Shown here: piece after piece, positions 39,157 to 46,230 of the stretch | How positions within the stretch are numbered: the stretch's first letter is position 1 | How the letters are laid out: each line of letters opens with the position of its first letter | Assembly (NCBI GenBank): GCA_964346545.1 | Contig: CAYFVR010000001.1 | Coordinates: forward strand, 1-64,000 | Length of the DNA stretch: 64,000 nt | Source of the DNA: CAYFVR01 sp964346545 | GTDB lineage: Bacteria > Desulfobacterota > Desulfobacteria > Desulfobacterales > Desulfococcaceae | Direction of reading: 5' to 3' | The notes under the pieces: model-generated | Database searches by the model: none | What the model saw: the letters and a program-made list of their open reading frames with translations, nothing else | Told to the model about the DNA's origin: nothing | Position numbers and translations under genes: made by a program

Positions 39157-40570
39157 ACCGCCGGAAATCGGGGAGACCATCGGGGGCGCGGCCCCCGACG
39201 GAACGAGCGCGGCGGGACGAAGCGTCCCGCCGGCCGCGGGGGCGACCCGGGAGCAGGTGCTGACCCGGTTCATCCGGATGTGCACGGCCGTCTTTTCCAC
39301 CCCGGTCTCCCAAGAGGCCGCCGCCATCGCCGTCAACCGGGTGTCGGAGCTGACCCGGGTGGATCGGGCGGTCCTGGTCCGGCTGGACGGAAAGCCAACC
39401 ATCGCCGCCGTCAACGGCGGCGGCGCGGCGGCCCAGGACAGCGCTTTCGCCGACGCGGTGGAAACGGCCCGAAAACGGTTCGGCCGCCGGCCCGAGGCGG
39501 TGGTGGTGCCGGTCGTGTCCGACGCCGAACGGGAATCGGCCCCCTCGCTCCACGCCGTTCAGCGGGCCATGGGCGGCGCCCAGATTCTGTGGCTGCCGCT
39601 CTGGCTCTCCAGCGATCAGAGCGTCCCGCCGCGCCAAGCCCTGTGGCTGGAGCGGTGGCACGGCAACCGCTGGGAGCGGGGCGACGTGGAGCTGTTGCAG
39701 CACGCCGCCCTCTTTCTGGGCCACGGTCTCCTCCGGTCCCGGACGCGGCCCAAGGCGCGGGGCCGATACCTTCGGCTGGGGCTTCTGGCCGCGCTGCTGC
39801 TTTTTCTGGCCATGCCGGTCACCTCTCGGGTCACCGCCCCCGCTCGGGTGGCGCCCGACCGTCCCCACCATATTTTCGCGCCCATGGACGGCATCATCAA
39901 GGAGTTGCTGGTGCGGCCCGGCCAATGGGTGGAGCCCGGCGACGTGCTCTACCGCTACGACGCCCGGGTGCTGGACAAACGGCTGGACGAGGCCTTTCGC
40001 CAGGTGGCGGTGGAACGGGCCAAGCTGGCGCGGCTCCAGGGCGCGGCCCACCGAGATCCCGAGGCCCGGGCCGAACTGCCGGTTCAGGATTTGGAGGTCA
40101 AGCGGGCCGAGGCGGAAACCGTCTTTTACGCCCAGCAGCAGGATCGGGCCGACGTGCGCACCGCCCAGCCCGGCGTCGTCGTGCTGGACGATCCCGACGC
40201 CCTGATCGGCGCGGCGGTCCAGACCGGCCAGGCGGTCATGAGCGTGGCCGACCCGGCCCAGACCAAGCTGCGGCTCCGGGTGCCCGCCGGCGACGTGGGC
40301 TTTCTGGAGGAAGGCGCCCGGGTCTCCATCCGGCTGGACAGCAATCCGCTTCGGAACCTGCCGGCCATCATCACCCGGATCGGCTTCGAGGTCCGCCTCT
40401 CCGAAACCGGGACGCCGTCGGTGGCCGCCGACGCCGTCTGGGTGGGCGACCCGCCCGACGCGCAGCCGGGCCAGAAAGGCACGGCCCGCATCTTCGGCCC
40501 CTCCACCGTCATGGCCTTTCAAATTCTGCGCAAACCGTTCATCGCGCTCCGATCCATCACCGGCTTTTGA
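39146..40570 (+). CDS. GAF-domain / HlyD adaptor fusion
   Basis: A 474-residue protein. Residues about 30-195 form a cytoplasmic GAF-like sensor domain (QVLTRFIRMCTAVFSTPVSQ to ELLQHAALFLGHGLL). One membrane helix (about 210-228, LRLGLLAALLLFLAMPV) leads into a HlyD-type region. That region has lipoyl half IFAPMDGIIKELLVRPGQW, a short alpha-hairpin, and a second lipoyl half and beta-barrel (about 255-470). The second adaptor of this cluster would therefore sense a cytoplasmic ligand and reach into the periplasm. Start is TTG at 39146 (see the ribosome site). It overlaps the upstream adaptor by 11 bases. Confidence 0.82.
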   Translation: MSRKPPEIGETIGGAAPDGTSAAGRSVPPAAGATREQVLTRFIRMCTAVFSTPVSQEAAAIAVNRVSELTRVDRAVLVRLDGKPTIAAVNGGGAAAQDSAFADAVETARKRFGRRPEAVVVPVVSDAERESAPSLHAVQRAMGGAQILWLPLWLSSDQSVPPRQALWLERWHGNRWERGDVELLQHAALFLGHGLLRSRTRPKARGRYLRLGLLAALLLFLAMPVTSRVTAPARVAPDRPHHIFAPMDGIIKELLVRPGQWVEPGDVLYRYDARVLDKRLDEAFRQVAVERAKLARLQGAAHRDPEARAELPVQDLEVKRAEAETVFYAQQQDRADVRTAQPGVVVLDDPDALIGAAVQTGQAVMSVADPAQTKLRLRVPAGDVGFLEEGARVSIRLDSNPLRNLPAIITRIGFEVRLSETGTPSVAADAVWVGDPPDAQPGQKGTARIFGPSTVMAFQILRKPFIALRSITGF

Positions 40571-40578
40571 TCGGCCCT

Positions 40579-40613
40579 CCCGTTCCAGCCCCCGTTCCAG
40601 CCCCCGTTCCAGC
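40579..40613 (+). repeat. Three tandem 12-base units
   Basis: CCCGTTCCAGCC is repeated almost three times head to tail in the 94-base gap between the GAF-HlyD gene and the cyclase gene. Such a short array can vary in copy number. It has no obvious function. Confidence 0.85.
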
Positions 40614-40664
40614 AATGGGACCGGCCTTCCCGCGCCGCCCGCCGCAACGGAACGACGCGCGCCC

Positions 40665-43217
40665 ATGAAGCGGTTTTCCCGGCTCCGGAGGCGGCTGTTC
40701 AAACCGACCTCCCTCCGTCACAAGCTCCACCTGATCGTGGGGCTCTTTTTTATCTTTCCGGTGCTCGGCTTTCTCTATTTCGCGGCGCGCCACGATTTCC
40801 TGCAAGACGCCTACCTGCCGCTGTTTTTCCTGGGGCTGCTCACCTTTTCCCTGCTGGGCATCTTGATGCTGCGGCGGCTTTTCGACGAGATCGCCGGCTT
40901 TTCCCGCCAGGCGGCCCGTCGGCTTGAATCCGAGGAGGCCGCGGCGGACCCCGACGAACTTCACGGGCTGGTCCACGCCTTTTCGGCCATCGAGCGGAAG
41001 TTTTCCGCCGCCATGAGGCGGCTGGAAAAAAAGACCACCGACATCGCGGTGCTCAAGGAGCTGTCCGACCTCTGCTACGTGACCTTCGACCCCGAGGAAA
41101 TTCTCTACGTCACCCTGGAACGGGCCCTGGTGCTGACCGAATCGGAGATCGGCTCCGTTCTGATTCTGGAGCGGGGAGAGCCCAAGACCTTCGTGGTCAA
41201 GGCCTGCATCGGGCTGGGCGAGCGCGTCCGCATCGGAGACCGGCTCCCCTTCGACCAGAGCGTGGCCAAGTACGCCGTGATCAACAAATCCCCCCTGATC
41301 GTGGAGGACATCGAACGCGACACCCGGTTCGGCCGGGCCAACCGCCCCCACTACGGCACCAAATCCTTCGTCTGCATGCCCATCAAAACCAGCAAGGACA
41401 TCGCGGGCGCGCTGACCATTTCCCGAAAAAACGAAGACCGGGGCTACACGCCGGAGGACGTGGAGGCGCTCGTTCCGCTGTTGAGCAACGCGGCCTTCAC
41501 CTACGAAAATCTTCGGCTGATCAAGGAAAACGAGCGGTGGTCCCGTCGGTTGCGGACCATGGAGAAGGTGTTCGGCCTCATCAACTCCAGCTTTCGGGGA
41601 CGAGAACTGATCGGCGCGGTGCTGGGCGAAATCCACGCGGTGCTTCCCTTCGCCTACGCGCTGATCCTGCTGCGGGAACCGGGCCGCACGCATCGAATGC
41701 AAATCCACGACATGGCCGGAAGCGCCCCGGGCGGGCTGGTCCGGGGCGGCGGCCTGGGAGTTTCCGGCTCGGTCATGGAGCGCGTGCTGGGACGGAAGAC
41801 CTTCCGGATCGTCGAGGACACCCGGAAGCTGGACGGCGAAACCGACCGGGCCATCCTGCCGCCCGGAGATGCGGCGGCGGGCCTGCTGGCCCCGATCACC
41901 GAGGACGGATCGGCCGTGGGGGTGCTGGTGATGGGCTTCGAGTCGTCGGCGGACATGGCCGAGGCCCGGGAGGCGGCGAGCTGGGCGGCGGGCGGCGTCT
42001 CCCTGGCGGTGGAGCGGGACCGGCTGTCGGCGGGCCTGATCCGGCGGGACCGGGAGCTGGACTCGATCCGGCAGATCGGCCGGGCATTGGCCTCCTCCAC
42101 CTTCGACACCCAAAAAGTCTTGAGCTACACCATGGACATGATCCGGGTGCTCATCAACGCCGAGGCGGGCGCGCTGTTTCAGGTGGAAAACGCCGAGCTG
42201 GTCAGCGCGGCGCTGTTCAACATCGATCTGGGCGATCTGGACGCCATCCGCCTGCGGCCGGGCCAAGGGGTGGCCGGCGTCGTGGCGGCCCGGGGAGAGC
42301 CGTTGATCGTCAACGACCCCGACCGGTCCCCCCATTTCCATCCCCAGGTGGACGATCTCACCGGATTCCGCACCCGCTCCATCCTCTGCGTGCCGATCAT
42401 CTCCCAAGGCAGAGTCATCGGCGTCATCGAGGTGCTGAACAAGTTGAGCGGGGATTTCACGCTCAAGGACCGGGACCTGCTGGTTTCCATCGCCGCGTCG
42501 GTCAGCATCGCCATCGAAAACGCGCGGCTGTACAAGGAAACCGTGGCCATGGCCGAACACGAACGGGGCATCCGGCGGGTGTTTCAGAAATTCGTCCCCC
42601 GCCAGATTCTGGATCAGATTCTTCACGGCGCCGAGGGCGGCCAGACCGGGCTGAACGAACTCAAAACCGTCACCCTGCTCAACATCGACATTCGCAAATC
42701 TTCGGATTTCGTCCGACGGGTGGGCCCCCAGAAAACGGTGGCGCTGCTCAATCATTTCTTTTCGGTGATGGGGGAAATCGTTTTCGCCCACAAGGGCATC
42801 GTGGACAAATACCTGGGAGACGGCTTTCTGGCGCTGTTCGGCGCGCCGGTCTCCAGCACCCGGGACGCCGAAAACGCGGTGAGCGCGGCCCTGGAGATGA
42901 AAAACGCCATGGAGCGGGTCAACGCCCACTGCCGCGAGACCTACGGGGAAACCGTGACCATGGGCATCAGCGTCCATACCGGAGAAATGGTGGTGGGAAA
43001 CATCGGGTTTGAAATGAAGATGGACTACACGGTGATCGGGGACCCGGTGAACATCGTTTTCCGCCTCCAGGAGCGGACCCGGCCCTTTCCCGACGGCATT
43101 CTCGTCACGGAAAACGTCTGCCGGGCCGCCCTCTCCCCCCTGGAGGTGGAACCGGTTTCCGAGCCGCTGGCCGGCCTTCGGATCTTGGAGCTGAAGGGCC
43201 GGCGCGGCGGCGGATAA
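40665..43217 (+). CDS. Multi-GAF class III adenylate/guanylate cyclase, membrane-anchored
   Basis: An 850-residue protein. Two membrane helices (about 22-40 and 45-65) are followed by a linker. Up to three GAF domains follow (about 125-285, 300-440 weaker, 460-615), for example SVAKYAVINKSPLIVEDIER and LSGDFTLKDRDLLVSIAASV. A class III nucleotide cyclase domain (about 665-835) ends the protein, with metal aspartates in LLNIDIRKSSDF and YLGDGFLALFG. It should make cAMP or cGMP in response to ligands bound by the GAFs; specificity cannot be fixed by eye. It is the last gene of the export cluster. Its stop codon lies within a dispersed repeat. Confidence 0.85.
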   Translation: MKRFSRLRRRLFKPTSLRHKLHLIVGLFFIFPVLGFLYFAARHDFLQDAYLPLFFLGLLTFSLLGILMLRRLFDEIAGFSRQAARRLESEEAAADPDELHGLVHAFSAIERKFSAAMRRLEKKTTDIAVLKELSDLCYVTFDPEEILYVTLERALVLTESEIGSVLILERGEPKTFVVKACIGLGERVRIGDRLPFDQSVAKYAVINKSPLIVEDIERDTRFGRANRPHYGTKSFVCMPIKTSKDIAGALTISRKNEDRGYTPEDVEALVPLLSNAAFTYENLRLIKENERWSRRLRTMEKVFGLINSSFRGRELIGAVLGEIHAVLPFAYALILLREPGRTHRMQIHDMAGSAPGGLVRGGGLGVSGSVMERVLGRKTFRIVEDTRKLDGETDRAILPPGDAAAGLLAPITEDGSAVGVLVMGFESSADMAEAREAASWAAGGVSLAVERDRLSAGLIRRDRELDSIRQIGRALASSTFDTQKVLSYTMDMIRVLINAEAGALFQVENAELVSAALFNIDLGDLDAIRLRPGQGVAGVVAARGEPLIVNDPDRSPHFHPQVDDLTGFRTRSILCVPIISQGRVIGVIEVLNKLSGDFTLKDRDLLVSIAASVSIAIENARLYKETVAMAEHERGIRRVFQKFVPRQILDQILHGAEGGQTGLNELKTVTLLNIDIRKSSDFVRRVGPQKTVALLNHFFSVMGEIVFAHKGIVDKYLGDGFLALFGAPVSSTRDAENAVSAALEMKNAMERVNAHCRETYGETVTMGISVHTGEMVVGNIGFEMKMDYTVIGDPVNIVFRLQERTRPFPDGILVTENVCRAALSPLEVEPVSEPLAGLRILELKGRRGGG

Positions 43218-43332
43218 TCCCAATACCGCTCAATTCGCCGGCAAATGGTAGGGGCGTATCGCATACGCCCTTGGTCAATCTGGCGCGATTGTCCGTTTGA
43301 AATCCCAAATTGACCGGCATTGCGGTTAATCC
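43212..43332. repeat. MITE-like palindromic repeat, copy 1
   Basis: A 121-base element with partly matching inverted ends (GGATAATCCCAATACCGC at the left; TGCGGTTAATCC at the right). It has a central palindrome GGGCGTATCGCATACGCCC (43252-43270). A second copy, in reverse orientation, lies at 62690-62807. It codes for no protein and begins within the stop codon of the cyclase gene. Confidence 0.8.
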
Positions 43333-43347
43333 AAAAACGCCGCGCCC

Positions 43348-44454
43348 TCAGCCGGTCGAACCCTTCTCCAGCCCCCGGGCCACGTTGACCACGAAATCCT
43401 GGACGTTGGTGAGAATGGAGCGGGCGGTGAGGGAGCCCCGGTTGGCCAGCTTGTTGATGGCGAACTCGGACATGTCCACCGAGTAGAAAAAGACCGGCCG
43501 CACTCCGCCGTCGGGAAGAACGTGGTAGCTGGGGGTCATGTTGCCGGCGGCGATGGCGTGGAGCTGGGTGGCCAGGGAGATCACGGTGGTGGCGCGACGA
43601 ATCAGCGCCCGCATCCGGTCCTGGGCCTGGTAGACGTCGGCGATCACCTCGGGCAGGGGGCCGTCGTCCCGAATGGAGCCGGCCAGGACGTAGGGCACGT
43701 CCCGCTCCACGATGGCCCGCATGACGCCGTCCCGCACGCGCCCCTCGCGGATGGCCGTTTCCATCCCGCCCAGCCCCCGCACCCGGTTCAGGGCGTCCAG
43801 ATGCTTGTAATGGCCCATGGCCACGGTTCGTTTTTCGTAGATTTGCTGCCCCAGGGCGGTGCCGAAAAAGGCGGCCTCCAGATCGTGGGTGGCCAGGGCG
43901 TTGCCGGCCAGCAGGCCGTCCACGTGTCCGCCGGTCACCAGCCGGGCGAAGGCGCTCCGGGCGTCGTGGTCGAAGACCACCGCCGGTCCCAGGACCCAAA
44001 CCACGAAGCCGTTCTCCCGCTCGTGCTTCAGCACGTCGTAGAGTTCGTCGTAGTCGATGGAAAAGGCGGTTTCCCGGGTGAGCTGGCTCCGAAAGGCGAA
44101 TTTTTCGGCCACCCGATCCGGAAACACGAAGGCCTCGGTGTGGACGTAAATCCCCTCCTCCGCGTTTTCCCCCCGGCCGCGCGCCACCGGGTCGCCCTTC
44201 CGGAGATTCCGGAACTCGGTCACCGCCAGCCCACCGTCGGGCCGGCGGACCACCACGCAGTCCATCCGGGACTCCCCCGCCAGCCGCCAGTCGCCGGGCG
44301 CCACCTGATAGTATTCGGGATAGACGGAGGTGCCGTGATAGTCCGCCGGGGCCACGCCGTCCGCCGGACAGGGCTGGAAATCGACCGCGGGAGCGTCCGC
44401 GAAGGGGGGCGCGGAAAAATCGGGCGGCCGGTATTCGGGCAGTTGAAACGACAT
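43348..44454 (-). CDS. TIGR00300-family protein, ornithine cyclodeaminase-like (LOR/SDH region)
   Basis: A 368-residue protein of the TIGR00300 family, the region shared with plant LOR/SDH enzymes and with the C-terminal part of cyanobacterial ArgZ/AgrE. Archaeal members act as ornithine cyclodeaminase (ornithine to proline plus ammonia), so this may be the proline-forming step here. Recognisable blocks are PEYYQVAPGDWRLAGESRMD, VVWVLGPAVVFDHD, TGGHVDGLLAGNALATHD and the C-terminal VFFYSVDMSEFAINKLA. Length is near the family's 370-410. AAAAAGGAGG precedes the ATG. It is a neighbour of the phosphoesterase gene, 54 bases apart, same strand. Confidence 0.8.
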   Translation of the reverse strand: MSFQLPEYRPPDFSAPPFADAPAVDFQPCPADGVAPADYHGTSVYPEYYQVAPGDWRLAGESRMDCVVVRRPDGGLAVTEFRNLRKGDPVARGRGENAEEGIYVHTEAFVFPDRVAEKFAFRSQLTRETAFSIDYDELYDVLKHERENGFVVWVLGPAVVFDHDARSAFARLVTGGHVDGLLAGNALATHDLEAAFFGTALGQQIYEKRTVAMGHYKHLDALNRVRGLGGMETAIREGRVRDGVMRAIVERDVPYVLAGSIRDDGPLPEVIADVYQAQDRMRALIRRATTVISLATQLHAIAAGNMTPSYHVLPDGGVRPVFFYSVDMSEFAINKLANRGSLTARSILTNVQDFVVNVARGLEKGSTG

Positions 44455-44508
44455 CGATCCTCCTTTTTGGGTGGGTTCCCGGCCGCGACCGCCGAAAAAA
44501 AGGGGGCG

Positions 44509-45234
44509 TTACAGCAGCCGGGTGGCGTTGACCTCCGGAAGGCCGGCCGCCCGGATTTTTCGGACCACGGCCTCCACGTCGTAGGCCACGAACCGAACCT
44601 CCAACGTCCGCTCCCGGTCGTCCCAAATGACGTATTTGGCCCGGTTGTCGCCGTCCCGGGGCTGGCCCACGCTGCCGGCGTTGACGATATGGCGGAGGTC
44701 CGGGTCCAGCGGGACGATTCCCCGGCGCAGCCCCTGGAAGTCCAGGGCGGTTCCGTTCCAGGAAACCAGGTCCAGCTCGTGGGTGTGGCCCACGAAGATC
44801 AGCGGTTCCGGAGCCAGCCGCAGGCCGCGGCGGTAGCCCCGCATGGACATCTGGAACAGGTAGAGGGTGGGCGACCGGGGCGGGAAGCCGTGGACGAAGC
44901 GCAGCCCCCAAAGAACCTTGAAATTGGGAAGCCCGGCGACGTATTCCCGGGCTTCGGGGGACAGGGCGTCCCGGGTCATTTCCACCGAGCGGCGGGCGGC
45001 GGGATTGAACCAGCGGCGCAGCCGGACGTTCCGCACCGCCAGCTCGTGGTTCCCGGCCACGGAGGGGATCTCCCGCGCCCACAGCAGGCGCACCACCGCC
45101 TCGGGATCGGGGCCGTAGCCCACGTTGTCGCCCAGGGAGGCCATGGCGTCGATCCGCAGGCCGTCGGCGTCGGCCAGAACCGCCTCGAATGCCTCCAGAT
45201 TTCCGTGGATGTCGGACAAAACGGCCAGACGCAA
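44509..45234 (-). CDS. Metallophosphoesterase (calcineurin-like, YfcE-type)
   Basis: A 241-residue cytoplasmic phosphoesterase. The metal-binding signature is complete: LSDIHGN (residues about 6-12), LGDNVGYGP, AGNHE, VHGFPP and VGHTHELD. The target phosphoester cannot be inferred; members cut phosphodiesters, nucleotides or phosphoproteins. The start is TTG at 45234, chosen because AGGAG lies six bases upstream and because it gives MRLAVLSDIHGN, the usual family beginning. The ribosome site overlaps the stop codon of the prepilin peptidase gene (TAGGAG), so the two are coupled. Confidence 0.88.
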   Translation of the reverse strand: MRLAVLSDIHGNLEAFEAVLADADGLRIDAMASLGDNVGYGPDPEAVVRLLWAREIPSVAGNHELAVRNVRLRRWFNPAARRSVEMTRDALSPEAREYVAGLPNFKVLWGLRFVHGFPPRSPTLYLFQMSMRGYRRGLRLAPEPLIFVGHTHELDLVSWNGTALDFQGLRRGIVPLDPDLRHIVNAGSVGQPRDGDNRAKYVIWDDRERTLEVRFVAYDVEAVVRKIRAAGLPEVNATRLL

Positions 45235-45246
45235 CGGCGACTCCTA
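45234..45246 (-). promoter_or_regulatory. TAGGAG stop/ribosome-site overlap and TTG start
   Basis: On the minus strand the prepilin peptidase stop TAG (45246-45244) is part of the AGGAG ribosome site (45245-45241). TTG 45234-45232 follows after six bases. This arrangement decides the start of the phosphoesterase. Confidence 0.75.
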
Positions 45247-46020
45247 TCGCATCGTTTGCAGGTACCAGGCGATCAGGTCGGTCCCGAAAAAAACGTGAAC
45301 GACGGCGCCGCCGGCCAGAAAGGGGCCGAAGGGCACCGCCAGCTTGGCGCCCTTGCCGGTGCGGATCATGATGGCGATTCCGGCGACCGTTCCGGCGGCC
45401 GAGGCCAGAAAGACGGTCACCACCACTCCCTGCCATCCCATCAAGGCGCCGATCATGCCGATCAGCTTGACGTCGCCGCCGCCCAGCCCTTCCACGCCCC
45501 GAAAAAAATAAAAATATTCCCCCACCAGGTAGAGGGCCCCCGGGCTGGCCAGCGCGCCGATCAGGGCGTCGGCCCGGGACACGTCGGGCAGGGCCATGCC
45601 GGCGAAGAAAAAGAAGAGGATTCCCGGGAGCGTGAGCGCGTCGGGAATGATCTGGTGATCGAAATCGATGAAGGTGACCACGACCAGCACGGCCAGAAAG
45701 GCGAAAACCACCGGCGCGGCGGGCTGGACACCGAACCGGAGCACGGCGGCGGCCGCCAAAAAGCCGGTCAGCAGCTCCACCAGCGGATACCGGATCGAAA
45801 TGGGGGCCTTGCAGGATCGACATTTCCCCCGCAGCCAAAGCCAGCTCAAGACGGGAATGTTGTCGTAGAACCGCAACCGATAATCGCAGCGAGGACAGGC
45901 CGAGGGCGGAGAGACGATGGAACGGGAGGCCGGCAGCCGATAGATGCAGACGTTGAGAAAGCTGCCGATGCACAATCCGAACACGAAGGCCAGGGCGGCG
46001 GCGGCCGAAAGAAAAGTCAT
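45244..46020 (-). CDS. Type IV prepilin peptidase / N-methyltransferase
   Basis: A 258-residue polytopic membrane enzyme (PilD/GspO/TcpJ family) that cleaves the leader of type IV pilins and pseudopilins and methylates the new N-terminus. The N-terminal GSFLNVCIYRLP motif and two zinc-binding CxxC pairs (CPRCDY and CRSCKAP) form the methyltransferase part. The catalytic aspartates lie in FIDFDHQIIPD and GGGDVKLIGMIG. Start: ATG 46020; a GTG two codons upstream is less likely. No pilin genes lie within the window, so its substrates are elsewhere. Confidence 0.92.
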   Translation of the reverse strand: MTFLSAAAALAFVFGLCIGSFLNVCIYRLPASRSIVSPPSACPRCDYRLRFYDNIPVLSWLWLRGKCRSCKAPISIRYPLVELLTGFLAAAAVLRFGVQPAAPVVFAFLAVLVVVTFIDFDHQIIPDALTLPGILFFFFAGMALPDVSRADALIGALASPGALYLVGEYFYFFRGVEGLGGGDVKLIGMIGALMGWQGVVVTVFLASAAGTVAGIAIMIRTGKGAKLAVPFGPFLAGGAVVHVFFGTDLIAWYLQTMR

Positions 46021-46230
46021 GAACACATCCCGGGAATGGGGAAACGATTTCCCTATCCCTTACCCGGTATGGGCGTCGGAAATCAAGGGGGAACTACGCG
46101 GCCCGCCGGGGAAAACCGCTTGCCGGGCCGGGAAAATGTCTTACCATAGACCGTCAGTCGTTTTCAGAAAATCGGGCGGCGGAATCCCAAGGGAACGCGG
46201 CTCGGAAAAGACCGAAATTCGGGAGAAATT

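Noticed and set aside
40579..40613. Three 12-base units considered as a possible array of binding sites
   Set aside because: The units are C-rich and directly abutting, with no known operator resemblance. A slippage repeat is the simpler explanation.
46120..46147. Heat-shock-type promoter before lon
   Set aside because: TTGCCG and TACCAT are at plausible spacing, but neither the sigma-70 nor the sigma-32 consensus is matched well enough to claim.
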